DNA of 64,000 nucleotides from positions 1 to 64,000 of the forward strand of contig NZ_AOCK01000010.1 in NCBI RefSeq assembly GCF_000348945.1, given 5' to 3'. A program made the translations under genes and the position numbers. The DNA comes from Paeniglutamicibacter gangotriensis Lz1y (lineage in GTDB: Bacteria; Actinomycetota; Actinomycetes; Actinomycetales; Micrococcaceae). Of the stretch, positions 8,861 to 17,371 are shown piece after piece (position 1 is the stretch's first letter; each line of letters opens with the position of its first letter). Under the pieces are notes generated by a model. That model saw only the letters and a program-made list of their open reading frames with translations, searched no databases and was not told the origin of the DNA.

Positions 8861-8948
8861 TTATCCCGAGGAAGGGCACACGGATTCCGGCTGATCAAAG
8901 GAATGCCGACGAATGCTCGGGATAACGGAATCCTCGGAATAATCTTTT
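8861..8948. repeat. Right terminal inverted repeat of the RIT element
   Basis: This is the perfect inverted copy of 5495-5582. Its outer end (TCTTTT, 8943-8948) is directly followed by istA coding sequence. Confidence 0.95.
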
Positions 8949-9700
8949 GGAGCCCGGACGCGGCCCGGCAGCACCGCCGCCGCATAGTGGGCGGCCAGGT
9001 GGCGGTAGGAATCGTTGAGCACGATCTCACCCTCGGCCGGGTGTTTGATCACGCCGGTCTTCAGATTGTCCGGCACAATGCGTGGTACAGAACCACCGAA
9101 GGCCTCGAACATCGACACGTGCGCACGCAACCAGCTGTCCTGCTTCATGTCCAGGGTGGCTTCCACGAACGCATACCGACTGAACGGCAGGCACGCGACG
9201 AACAAGTAGACCCTGTTCCTCGTGCCGGTGAGCGGATCGACCAGCTCCATGGTGGGACCGGACCAGTCCACTTCGATGCTCATCCCGGCCTTGTGCTGCA
9301 CCCGGGAGGTTGCGTGCGATTCCAAGACGAACCGCTGATACGTCTTGCAGAACCGGTCATAGCCCATGACCGCCTGCCCGCTCCCGGCCTGGGAGTCGAG
9401 GTACTCGCCATGCAAAAGCTTCAACGTCACCCCGACCTTCGCCAGCTCGTGGTGGATGGTGCCCCAGTCCGACTGGGCGAAAACGCTTTGGTGGTCCCCG
9501 CGGCCCGGGAACAGCTGGGCGTACACCTCGTTCTCGGACTTCTCCCGAACCTCGTCCCAGCCGATGCCTTGCTGCTCCGCCGCTTCGAGAACGGTCGTGA
9601 TGCTTTTCCTCGAGGCCCCGAGCGAGGTCGAGATCGCCCGGCCCGAGAGCCCGTCTGCGCGGAGCTTGAGAATAAGCTTCGCCTTGATCCTACGTACCAT
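8943..9700 (-). pseudogene. istA: istA transposase, 5' fragment
   Basis: This is the N-terminal half of the IS21 transposase: a helix-turn-helix (G-L-S-G-R-A-I-S-T-S-L-G-A-S-R-K-S-I) followed by the start of the catalytic core with the first aspartate (E-V-D-W-S-G) and second aspartate (V-P-D-N-L-K). The RIT insertion falls between the second aspartate and the catalytic glutamate, so neither fragment can be active. The ATG at 9700 is preferred over one 21 bases upstream because GGAAGGA lies about 10 bases before it. The open frame runs on into the terminal repeat for 27 codons and then stops. Confidence 0.9.
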
Positions 9701-9754
9701 TGAAACTGTTCCTTCCACCATGTGGCCATCACATGGTGGAAGGAGCCTATTTCG

Positions 9755-9843
9755 TGGCCCCCAAGAACGCTACGGGTGGCCCCCAAGGACAATAATCCCG
9801 TTTTTCCGCGGTGGCCCCCAAGCGCAATATTGCTGGCCCCCAA
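9755..9843. repeat. Right-end repeats of the IS21 element
   Basis: Four copies of TGGCCCCCAA begin at 9755, 9777, 9812 and 9834, in inverted orientation to the left-end repeats. The second-to-third gap is wider (35 bases) than the others (22). Confidence 0.8.
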
Positions 9844-9897
9844 AGAGTCAAATATTCATGTAGAGCACACAAGACCAAACCGTCGTTTCCGAGAACC

Positions 9898-9936
9898 AAA
9901 ACCGCCGTTCGAGCACGCCGCTTGAACGGCGGTTTT
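9898..9936. terminator. Hairpin with A and T tracts, possible bidirectional terminator
   Basis: A perfect 13-base stem (AAAACCGCCGTTC at 9898-9910 with its complement at 9924-9936) closes a 13-base loop. The stem begins in A residues and ends in T residues, so it could stop transcription from either side, just outside the IS21 end. Confidence 0.6.
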
Positions 9937-10030
9937 CAATGTTCACGGTCTCCCGAAACTAAGTGGCAAATTCGGCGTGATGGTACGGCCAGTCCGGATC
10001 GACCCACGCCCGCTACCGAAAGCCTCCTCT

Positions 10031-10210
10031 ATACAGCTGCTTATCGGGCAGCCGACCTTGCGGCGGCGGTTGAAGTTGGCGGTGATGGCGGCGTTGGATC
10101 AGCGGATCGGGACCCGGTTCACGATCGGTGGGATGAGCCTGGAGGACACCACGGATTACCTCAAGGGGCATTTGGGGTTTGCCGGTCGTGCTGACCCGTC
10201 GTTTTCCGGT
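10031..10210 (+). pseudogene. Fragment of an ExeA/TniB-like transposition ATPase
   Basis: The translation of this stretch contains L-I-G-Q-P-T-L-R-R-R-L-K-L, then A-A-L-D-Q-R-I-G-T-R-F-T and D-Y-L-K-G-H-L-G-F-A-G-R, which match the C-terminal half of the AAA ATPases that accompany DDE transposases. The Walker motifs that should precede it are absent and the similarity ends abruptly near 10210, so this is a relic. Bases 10211-10481 show no gene that can be supported. Confidence 0.55.
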
Positions 10211-10481
10211 TCTCCTGACGTGAGTGTGGGTCAGGAGAACCAGAATTACTTGGTGTCAGGTTCGGGTATACCACAACCTGACGTTCGGAAATCAGCGAAA
10301 AACTTTCTCTGGAGCTCCCAACGAGGGTTTGCTGAGAGTTCTGCCTCATGCTCTTGCCGCTGACTGCCCAGAATGAACGAACATGCCTCGTGCGCAGCTG
10401 TGGGCTGTGTCCGACACCTTGCCCCAAAAAGATCTCGCTTCTTATCGCCCTTCTGGACATCGCGTTGGCTGTGCAGGTTGT

Positions 10482-12458
10482 TCATTTGGTGACGGTCACG
10501 GCGTAGGACGCTGGCATGGACGGTGCGTCATTGTCTTCAACCCAGGTCTTGAACTTTGCGCTGAGGCGGGCCGATGCCAAGTAGTTAGGAATCCGGTTTA
10601 GCCGAAGAGCTTCCGTGATCCGGTCTGCGATACGTTGATTGCCATGAGCCTCGGCAAGTGTTTTAACGCGTCGTAGGTGGGGAATGAGTGTGGGGTCTTT
10701 CTTGATCGTCAGTAGGATCCCGAGGCTGGCGGCTGCGAACTTGAGATCAGAGGTCCGAAGTAGACGGCGACCGCCAATGGTGCTGTCATTTCGAAGTTCC
10801 AAGACTGCCATCATATGGTCTATAGGCTGAGCATCGGTGTCGCTCAACAATGCAACCCGGTTGTAGGCGCTCTGCGGGATGATCAGTGGGGTCTCGCCTG
10901 CATCCGTATGCAGCACTATTTTCCGGATCTGGGCAGGTGACCCTAAAGACAAGGCCAAGGCAAGTTCAAAGACTCGATCCTGACCTGGGCTAAGGAGGAA
11001 GGCCCACGTTGAACTCGATTCTTCCGATGAGAGTACAGGTGTCCCCTTGTGCTTGAGATAGAACTTAGCCATGTAAAAAGCCGACAGTTTCATATAGGCC
11101 GCATCCTCTTCCCGGAGTGGGATTGCGTGGCCAGCATTTGACAAGGCGTTGGAGAGAGACCAGCTCATGGCTGAAATGGATTCAAAGAGGGAAAAAACTT
11201 GATCAATGACGCTCGAGATAGAGAGGGTTTCCTCGTAGGAACGTAAATTGAATCGTACGAGGTGGCCATCTACCGAATAGCTGTTTCCGTGTTGGGCAGC
11301 ATTCCGCAGGTGTGCTCCGGAGTCTTCTAAGAACGTTGTCGTCGCCGGATGTTTGAGAAGCCCTTTGGCGAGGTTGGTTGCGTCATCTTTGAGTAATTTG
11401 GGGTAGGGCTGTTGCTTGATCCCGGCCATGAGGCTGTACCAGGCCAAAAGAGGACTGACTACGTCTTCATAAACTTCTCCGTAGAACTTGATAATTCGTC
11501 TTAGGAGGGCCTTTTCGTCGTTCTCTCTCGAAACTACAGCCTCAAAGGACGTCAAGGATTCGTAGAGTAAGCGCTGGCTTCTGGCGAGGCTTTCCAGTGC
11601 CCCATCTTCAATCGCAATTTCCTGTAGGCGATGGTTGGCAAAGCAGAAACGAGCAGTCTCTGCCATTACGTCGTTGAAACGGTTTGGATCCATGTGGACC
11701 GATGCGACGGTATGCAGCGTCAGATATTGAATGCCGTGGGCCTCGTCAGTGGGAACGCCGGTCTTCTCCTCGGCGAGGCGTTTACCGTACTGGCCCATTT
11801 CAAGAACGGAAAAATCGGGATGAGATATCGAGAGGGCTGTCAGGATGCGTTCGGAAAGGTCCTGAATAGATAGATCCTCGTAGGCAAGGGCCGAATTAAC
11901 GAGCTCCTCATGCGTTGTCAAAGTTTCAGACGCCGAATCGAGTAGCTCTTGTCCACGCTGTCCGAGAATTATTGCTTCATGGATAGTGGGGGCGCTAAGG
12001 ACTTGCTCGTACGTTGGCCAAAGCCCGGAAAGGGTGTCGAGCGTGACTGAAACCGAGCGATGAAGCGCAACCCTAGGCCGGAGCTTGGGAAATGATTGAC
12101 AGCGGAGACGAAGGGCTTCGAATGATTCCAGTCGCTCGACCATGCCCAATACTGCAGCAGACGATTTGGGTCTTTTAAGGATGGCTCTGAGAGCTTCGAC
12201 GAACCCTTCCACAAATTCTCTAGGCTCCTCCTTTGTCGGGAGGTTCGTGGTATCCACGGTCGGTTTGGCGGGTGAAACCTGAGGAGTTAGAGCAGCGTTA
12301 ATCCTTGCAACCGCCGTCCGTCTGTCTACGACGACGGAGTTCACCTCGCCGGCTGGTCCGCTTTTGCCACACTCATTGCAGACATCGCCCAAAACGCGTG
12401 ATGCCCCACACCGCTGACAGGGAAGGGTCCGAAAACTCATTTTCTGGCTGCGGCTCAT
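10482..12458 (-). CDS. Zinc-ribbon protein with possible HEPN-type motif, unknown function
   Basis: This 658-residue protein is not a family I can name. Residues 14-30 form a small zinc ribbon (C-Q-R-C, then C-N-E-C). The rest is predicted mostly helical with no membrane segment. Residues 383-391 read H-L-R-N-A-A-Q-H-G, an R-x4-H pattern of the kind that forms the nuclease site of HEPN domains, in a local context (A-H-L-R-N-A-A-x-H-G) seen in several HEPN-like proteins. The start at 12458 overlaps the upstream recombinase stop (ATGA), so the two are translationally coupled; a second ATG at 12440 is possible. Codon use is less GC-biased than in pnp. Coupling to a recombinase and location in accessory DNA suggest a mobile cargo gene, perhaps defensive; that is inference. 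Confidence 0.7.
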   Translation of the reverse strand: MSRSQKMSFRTLPCQRCGASRVLGDVCNECGKSGPAGEVNSVVVDRRTAVARINAALTPQVSPAKPTVDTTNLPTKEEPREFVEGFVEALRAILKRPKSSAAVLGMVERLESFEALRLRCQSFPKLRPRVALHRSVSVTLDTLSGLWPTYEQVLSAPTIHEAIILGQRGQELLDSASETLTTHEELVNSALAYEDLSIQDLSERILTALSISHPDFSVLEMGQYGKRLAEEKTGVPTDEAHGIQYLTLHTVASVHMDPNRFNDVMAETARFCFANHRLQEIAIEDGALESLARSQRLLYESLTSFEAVVSRENDEKALLRRIIKFYGEVYEDVVSPLLAWYSLMAGIKQQPYPKLLKDDATNLAKGLLKHPATTTFLEDSGAHLRNAAQHGNSYSVDGHLVRFNLRSYEETLSISSVIDQVFSLFESISAMSWSLSNALSNAGHAIPLREEDAAYMKLSAFYMAKFYLKHKGTPVLSSEESSSTWAFLLSPGQDRVFELALALSLGSPAQIRKIVLHTDAGETPLIIPQSAYNRVALLSDTDAQPIDHMMAVLELRNDSTIGGRRLLRTSDLKFAAASLGILLTIKKDPTLIPHLRRVKTLAEAHGNQRIADRITEALRLNRIPNYLASARLSAKFKTWVEDNDAPSMPASYAVTVTK

Positions 12459-13027
12459 AGCGTTCGTTGCACCACACGGTAGACGGTGCTCCGAGCCACT
12501 CCGAAGAGTTCGGCAATTTCGGCGCTGGTGTGTTTGCCGCCGTGGTGCAGAGCCACGAGGTGCTTTTCCTGGGCGGGGGAGAGCTTGGGTTGCTTGCCGC
12601 GGAGCCTGCCTTTGGCCTTGGCAATCTGCATGCCCTCGCGGGTGCGGGCGCGGATGAGATCGGATTCGAACTCTGCCACCATCGCCAGGACGTTGAACAG
12701 CAGCCGGCCGACCGGGTCGGTCGGATCGTGGACGTTCCCGCCGAGGCTCAGCTTGATGTTGCGCTTGGTGAGGTCTTCGACGATATCGCGAGCGTCGGGC
12801 AGGGAACGGGCGAGACGGTCGAGCTTGGTGACCACCAGGGTGTCCCCGGCCCGGCAGGCGGCCAGGGCCTGTTTCAGTCCGGGGCGTTCGCGGTTCCGGC
12901 CGGTGAACCCATGGTCAACATAGACCAATTCGTCCGGAACGCCGAGTGCCGTGAGGCCCGCTTGCTGGGAGGCGAGGTCTTGTTGGTTGGTGGAGACGCG
13001 GGCGTACCCGACCAGGTGCGGTGACAT
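12455..13027 (-). CDS. Serine recombinase (resolvase/invertase family)
   Basis: This 190-residue resolvase-type protein has G-Y-A-R-V-S-T with the catalytic serine near residue 12, T-K-L-D-R-L-A-R-S, the E-F-E-S-D-L-I-R-A-R-T segment leading to the long helix, and a C-terminal helix-turn-helix (A-E-I-A-E-L-F-G-V-A-R-S-T-V-Y-R). It differs clearly from the recombinase at 1097-1663, so the two are not a recent duplication. Its stop overlaps the start of the zinc-ribbon gene, an unusual pairing for a resolvase. Upstream, 13097-13112 holds a short inverted repeat (CCTTGAA/TTCAAGG) that might belong to its recombination site. Confidence 0.9.
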   Translation of the reverse strand: MSPHLVGYARVSTNQQDLASQQAGLTALGVPDELVYVDHGFTGRNRERPGLKQALAACRAGDTLVVTKLDRLARSLPDARDIVEDLTKRNIKLSLGGNVHDPTDPVGRLLFNVLAMVAEFESDLIRARTREGMQIAKAKGRLRGKQPKLSPAQEKHLVALHHGGKHTSAEIAELFGVARSTVYRVVQRTL

Positions 13028-13768
13028 GCCCTAAGTGTAGCGTTTGTGCCACCTTCACCGGGCATTATTGCGGGCGGGTCATGCGCGAATCCTAGTCCTT
13101 GAATTTTCAAGGTTTTCTAATGTCGGATTTTTGGGTCTCGGGTGTCGCGGTGGGGGATCGGTTAACGCAACACCTACCTTTGGGTCCGAGCCAGCCGTTA
13201 AGAGCTGACCGGTTCGGAAATGTCGTGGCTGGCGGGTGCGATTGGATCAGCATCGTGAACTCAGGGCAATGCTCCGCATTCATTAGCGCTGACGAAGAAC
13301 ACCTGGCTCGTCTCAACATGGTTTGTCAGGCGGCACCGTATTAGCAAGAATCGCCGTAACAGCCCTTCGGATCTAGCTTTGTCGGCGTGAGGAGAAATGA
13401 GTCTTTCTGTTGCTCGTGTCGATTCAGCGCACCATTCCCATAGCGCCCGCGAAATAGCCGCACGTGAAGTGGCTTTGCCGGCTGCGAGATACCCGCAATG
13501 CACGAGTTTGTGCCCTCACTGCGCCGAATCCGTTAACCCGGTAGGGTGGTATACGTATGGTTTGCAATTTCGCATGACCAGCACAGAAACAAGACGAAAT
13601 ATCCGCGCACCTCGCGCACCTGATCCACCGGAAGACAATTGCGGTCCTCGGTAGTGGCTTTCGCTCTTCAATGCGAAGAGCGCGAGTCTCGATCGAAGAC
13701 CAAGTTGCACCGAATGTGTGGCCTGTTCGCCGTGTGCTGCGGATATTGATCGAAAGGAAAGCCCCCAC
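13028..13768. other. Long non-coding stretch before pnp, edge of accessory region
   Basis: No coding region with a convincing ribosome site and codon use was found. An 85-codon frame at 13397 has GAGGAG before it but no similarity I recognise. In many bacteria rpsO lies directly upstream of pnp; it is absent here. The stretch contains the inverted repeat at 13097-13112 and the hairpin at 13662-13682, and probably the pnp promoter. Confidence 0.5.
13662..13682. promoter_or_regulatory. Hairpin in the pnp leader
   Basis: CGCTCTTC at 13662-13669 pairs with GAAGAGCG at 13675-13682 around a five-base loop, about 90 bases before the pnp start. In other bacteria pnp represses itself through a leader hairpin cut by RNase III. 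Whether this one has that role is inference. Confidence 0.35.
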
Positions 13769-15997
13769 ATGGAGGGTCCAGAAATTCAGTTCGCAGAGGC
13801 CGTGATCGACAATGGTCGATACGGCAAGCGCGTTATCCGCTTCGAAACCGGCCGTTTGGCTCAGCAGGCTGCAGGTGCAGCCATGGTCTACATCGACGAA
13901 GAGACCGCATTGCTCTCGGCAACCACTGCCGGCAAGCACCCGCGTGAAGGCTTCGACTTCTTCCCGCTGACCGTGGACGTCGAGGAGCGCATGTACGCTG
14001 CCGGCCGTATCCCGGGCAGCTTCTTCCGCCGCGAAGGTCGCCCGTCGACCGAAGCCATCCTGGCTTGCCGCCTGATGGACCGCCCGCTGCGCCCGACCTT
14101 CGTCAAGGGCCTGCGCAACGAGGTCCAGATCGTGGTCACCGTTTTGGCTATCAACCCGGACGAGCTCTACGACGTGGTGGCCATCAACGCCTCCTCGATG
14201 TCGACTCAGCTCTCGGGCCTGCCGTTCTCCGGCCCGATCGGCGGCGTCCGCGTTGCCCTGGTCGACGACGGAAACGGTGCCCAGTGGGTAGCCTTCCCGA
14301 AGCACAGCCAGCTGGAAAACTCCGTGTTCAACATGGTTGTTGCTGGCCGCGTGGCAGGCGATGACATCGCCATCATGATGGTCGAGGCAGAAGCCACCGA
14401 CAACGCCTGGACCCTCATCAAGGAACAGGGCCACACCGCCCCGACCGAAGAAGTGGTTGCCCAGGGCCTTGAGGCTGCCAAGCCGTTCATCAAGGCACTG
14501 TGCGATGCACAGTCGGACCTGGCAGCACGCGCCGCCAAGCCCGTTGTCGAATTCCCGATCTTCCGCGACTTCGAAGACGACGCCTACGCAGCCGTCGAAG
14601 CCAAGGCCACCGCCAAGCTCGCCAAGATCTACCAGATCTCCGGCAAGCAGGAGCGCGACACCGCAGCGGCGACCTTCAAGGACGAGATCGTTGCAGAGCT
14701 CACCGCAGAAGGCACCGCCTTCGAGAAGCGCGCAGGCGAAATCTCCAAGGCCTTCGGTGCAGTCACCAAGCAGGTAGTGCGCCAGCGCATCCTGACCGAC
14801 CAGGTCCGCATGGACGGCCGCGGCCTGTCCGACATCCGCAAGCTCACCGCCGAGGTCGAGGTTCTTCCTCGCGTCCACGGTTCGGCGATCTTCGAGCGTG
14901 GCGAAACCCAGATCATGGGCGTCACCACCTTGAACATGCTCAAGATGGAACAACAGATCGACTCGTTGTCGCCGGTGACGCGCAAGCGCTTCATGCACAA
15001 CTACAACTTCCCGCCGTACTCCACCGGTGAAACCGGCCGCGTGGGTTCCCCCAAGCGCCGCGAAATCGGCCACGGTGCCCTGGCAGAACGCGCCATCCAG
15101 CCGGTGCTGCCGTCGCGTGAGGAATTCCCGTACGCCATCCGCCAGGTCTCCGAGGCCTTGAGCTCCAACGGCTCGACCTCGATGGGCTCGGTCTGTGCCG
15201 CGACCCTGTCGCTGCTCAACGCCGGTGTCCCGCTGCGCGCTGCCGTTGCCGGCATCGCCATGGGCCTGGTCTCCGACGAAGTTGACGGTCAGACCCGCTA
15301 CGCGGCCCTGACCGACATCCTCGGCGCCGAAGATGCCATGGGCGACATGGACTTCAAGGTTGCAGGTACCTCCGAGTTCATCACCGCCATCCAGCTTGAT
15401 ACCAAGCTTGACGGCATCCCGGCATCGGTCCTGGCAGCTGCGCTGACCCAGGCCCGCGAAGCCCGTCTGCACATCCTCAATGTCCTGAACCAGGCCATTG
15501 ACACCCCGGACGAGCTCTCCACCTACGCTCCGCGGATCATCTCCGTGAAGATCCCCGTAGATAAGATCGGCGAGGTCATCGGCCCGAAGGGCAAGATGAT
15601 CAACCAGATCCAGGAGGATACCGGAGCGGATATCTCCATCGAGGACGACGGAACCGTCCTCATCGGCGCCACCAACGGGGAAGCTGCAGACGCAGCACGC
15701 TCCGCGATCAACGCCATTGCCAACCCGATGGTTCCCGAGGTTGGCGAACGCTACCTGGGCACCATCGTGAAGCTGACCACCTTCGGTGCGTTCGTTTCAC
15801 TGACCCCGGGCAAGGACGGACTGCTGCACATCTCCGAGCTGCGCAAGCTCGCCGGTGGCAAGCGCGTCGATGACGTCGAAGACGTTGTCTCCGTTGGCCA
15901 GAAGCTCCAGGTCGAGATCACCAAGGTCGACGATCGCGGCAAGCTCTCGCTTGCCCCGGTTGTTGCTGAGGATGAGAACGCCGAAGCTGCTGAGTAG
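13769..15997 (+). CDS. pnp: Polynucleotide phosphorylase (polyribonucleotide nucleotidyltransferase)
   Basis: This 742-residue enzyme degrades RNA from the 3' end with phosphate and can add tails in reverse. It has two RNase PH domains, the second with F-E-R-G-E-T-Q-I and the [10 protein letters not shown] active-site block. A KH domain follows from about residue 590 (V-I-G-P-K-G-K-M-I) and then an S1 domain from about residue 660 (G-A-F-V-S-L). The ATG at 13769 is chosen because GAAAGGA lies 10 bases upstream and the known N-terminus begins with the [12 protein letters not shown] strand; the frame stays open upstream without support. A strong terminator follows. Very high GC at third positions marks it as a highly expressed core gene. 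Confidence 0.97.
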   Translation: MEGPEIQFAEAVIDNGRYGKRVIRFETGRLAQQAAGAAMVYIDEETALLSATTAGKHPREGFDFFPLTVDVEERMYAAGRIPGSFFRREGRPSTEAILACRLMDRPLRPTFVKGLRNEVQIVVTVLAINPDELYDVVAINASSMSTQLSGLPFSGPIGGVRVALVDDGNGAQWVAFPKHSQLENSVFNMVVAGRVAGDDIAIMMVEAEATDNAWTLIKEQGHTAPTEEVVAQGLEAAKPFIKALCDAQSDLAARAAKPVVEFPIFRDFEDDAYAAVEAKATAKLAKIYQISGKQERDTAAATFKDEIVAELTAEGTAFEKRAGEISKAFGAVTKQVVRQRILTDQVRMDGRGLSDIRKLTAEVEVLPRVHGSAIFERGETQIMGVTTLNMLKMEQQIDSLSPVTRKRFMHNYNFPPYSTGETGRVGSPKRREIGHGALAERAIQPVLPSREEFPYAIRQVSEALSSNGSTSMGSVCAATLSLLNAGVPLRAAVAGIAMGLVSDEVDGQTRYAALTDILGAEDAMGDMDFKVAGTSEFITAIQLDTKLDGIPASVLAAALTQAREARLHILNVLNQAIDTPDELSTYAPRIISVKIPVDKIGEVIGPKGKMINQIQEDTGADISIEDDGTVLIGATNGEAADAARSAINAIANPMVPEVGERYLGTIVKLTTFGAFVSLTPGKDGLLHISELRKLAGGKRVDDVEDVVSVGQKLQVEITKVDDRGKLSLAPVVAEDENAEAAE

Positions 15998-16022
15998 TCA
16001 TCCTCTCCTAGTCTTCTAGGCT

Positions 16023-16060
16023 AAAAATCCCGGTTCACCGAAAGGTGGGCCGGGATTTTT
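16023..16060 (+). terminator. Intrinsic terminator after pnp
   Basis: AAAAATCCCGG at 16023-16033 pairs with CCGGGATTTTT at 16050-16060, with further pairing of CACC and GGTG inside. The T run makes it a classical Rho-independent terminator. Confidence 0.88.
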
Positions 16061-16174
16061 CTATTGCCAATTCGACGTCGACTACCGAACGCGTGCGTTA
16101 CGCGAAGCTATTCTGTCGGACCGGGCTGCTTGACTAGTGCTAATAGAACAGGTCAAGTCGAATTGGAAGTAATA

Positions 16175-17023
16175 ATGAAAGATTCGAATTCCAAAGACGA
16201 GATGTCGCGCATCTCAAACAGCACAGATTCGGGTGCTCGTGCACTGTGGAATATTTCACGGAACTCCAAAGGCGCCATTCTCAATCGTGGGCTCCTCTTA
16301 GGTCTCGCTTTGCTTGGCTTGTCTGCCCTCGTTATGTCTGATTTCCAACCACAGGTAGCACTGACAATTCTGCGTCATAGTCCATGGATGACTGTACTGG
16401 TCGGGACCCTAGTGAATCTCATGCCACTTGTCGTCCCGGTTGCCGGCCTAGTATTTTTAGTTCTTGGCGCAATGAAGATGTGTACTAGCGAATACTCCGA
16501 TGGTGCATTCAAAATGCTCGCTAGCTTCTTGCTGTTCGTAGCGGGCTGGCTTGTCATTGACAGGAACCTGATTTTGTCACCAACGCTTATGATCCCGATA
16601 TTTGGTGTCACGACGATTATCAGCGTGGTGATAGGTGCGAAGTGTGGATATTCGGAGTCGGTGGAACAGCTAGCCGGAATCGTGGTGCTTAGTACGTTTG
16701 CGATCTCGCTATTATTTCTGTTCGGAAACCCGGCAGTGCCGAATTCCATGGCAAGGCCCTACGTCGCAGCGGAGGAAATCAACACCGTAACCGGAACAGA
16801 CGAACCTGCTCGATTGATTGGGTACGTTTTGGATGTTGATCCTAGTGGGCGGTGGACAACAGTGCTGCTCGAAGGGAACCGACAAATTGAGATTTTGGAA
16901 AGTTCGAACATCGTTGAACGAACAGTGTGTGAACCCACCTCGACGTCAAAATATAAGCCTTGGTGGCCCCTGCTTACTTCGCAAAGCGCAGCCATTCCTG
17001 TCCTGAGATGCAATATCAGCTGA
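16175..17023 (+). CDS. Membrane protein of unknown function
   Basis: The ATG at 16175 follows GGAAGT by four bases and gives 282 residues. A soluble N-terminus of about 35 residues precedes five or six hydrophobic segments between residues 38 and 195 (for example L-L-L-G-L-A-L-L-G-L and the run P-L-V-V-P-V-A-G-L-V-F-L-V-L-G). A C-terminal domain of about 80 residues follows (V-L-D-V-D-P-S-G-R-W-T-T-V-L-L-E-G) that is probably outside the membrane. Codon use is clearly more AT-rich than in the flanking pnp and M16 genes, which suggests later arrival between two core genes. No family was recognised. Confidence 0.7.
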   Translation: MKDSNSKDEMSRISNSTDSGARALWNISRNSKGAILNRGLLLGLALLGLSALVMSDFQPQVALTILRHSPWMTVLVGTLVNLMPLVVPVAGLVFLVLGAMKMCTSEYSDGAFKMLASFLLFVAGWLVIDRNLILSPTLMIPIFGVTTIISVVIGAKCGYSESVEQLAGIVVLSTFAISLLFLFGNPAVPNSMARPYVAAEEINTVTGTDEPARLIGYVLDVDPSGRWTTVLLEGNRQIEILESSNIVERTVCEPTSTSKYKPWWPLLTSQSAAIPVLRCNIS

Positions 17024-17371
17024 TCATTATCTGTCGCGGCACGGCGGCGGTACTGATCCTCGGGGAGTGCACCTTATCGAACGACTAGGAGTTACTCCCG
17101 GGCAGCTCGTGAATGAGCGTCGAGGGCTAGGTGGAGCGCTAAATCCTGTATCTTCTTTGTTTGAAAGCGCCCCACCTGCACGGAGAGCAGGGATTTTCAC
17201 TTATCGGCAAAGCGATGGGTTTCCCGGCGCCGGCACGGAATCGCAAATAGGAGTCGGCTCATAGTCCAGCCGCTAAATGACGGCACTGTGGAAGAATGGA
17301 GGAATGTGCTTCGCGCCCTTTGAGGACGCGGACCATCCCAAATTTTCTGTGTACAGCAAAGGACATTCTCA
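17024..17371. other. Intergenic region, no gene seen
   Basis: The 348 bases between the membrane protein and the M16 peptidase hold no supported coding region. AAAGGA near 17359 is the likely ribosome site of the peptidase gene; the promoter could not be fixed. Confidence 0.5.

Larger units (their letters stand above)
5475..8948 (-). mobile_element. Recombinase-in-trio (RIT) element inserted in istA
   Basis: Three tyrosine recombinase genes lie head to tail with overlapping ends, bounded by perfect inverted repeats at 5495-5582 and 8861-8948. That is the defining structure of RIT elements. A six-base TCTTTT occurs at both junctions with istA (5469-5474 and 8943-8948) and fits a target-site duplication; removing one copy plus the element restores the istA frame exactly. 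There are no passenger genes. The first gene starts 56 bases inside the right repeat and the last stop codon abuts the left repeat. All three frames are intact, so the element may still be mobile. Confidence 0.88.
3820..9844 (-). mobile_element. IS21-family insertion sequence, split by a RIT element
   Basis: The element carries istA (interrupted) and istB on the minus strand, with the 4-base ATGA overlap usual in IS21. Both ends carry multiple copies of a ten-base end repeat TTGGGG(A/G)CCA, as expected for IS21 transposase binding sites: 3821, 3844 and 3866 on the left, and the inverted form at 9755, 9777, 9812 and 9834 on the right. The outer boundaries are set at the outermost TTTGGGG on each side. 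No convincing direct target repeat flanks these limits (left flank GACGG, right flank GAGTC). Removing the inserted RIT element leaves an IS of about 2.55 kb, normal for the family. Confidence 0.88.

Noticed and set aside
3815-9850. Target-site duplication of the IS21 element
   Set aside because: Bases flanking the outermost end repeats (GACGG on the left, GAGTC on the right) do not match well enough to claim a duplication.
13397-13654. 85-codon frame upstream of pnp
   Set aside because: It has GAGGAG near its ATG but no recognisable family, mixed codon use and a position in the likely pnp leader, so it cannot be supported as a gene.
13424-15472. A very long open frame on the minus strand opposite pnp
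   Set aside because: It is a mirror of the highly GC-biased pnp gene; its composition (many G, H, D, R) is that of an antisense frame and it has no family similarity, while pnp is complete on the plus strand.
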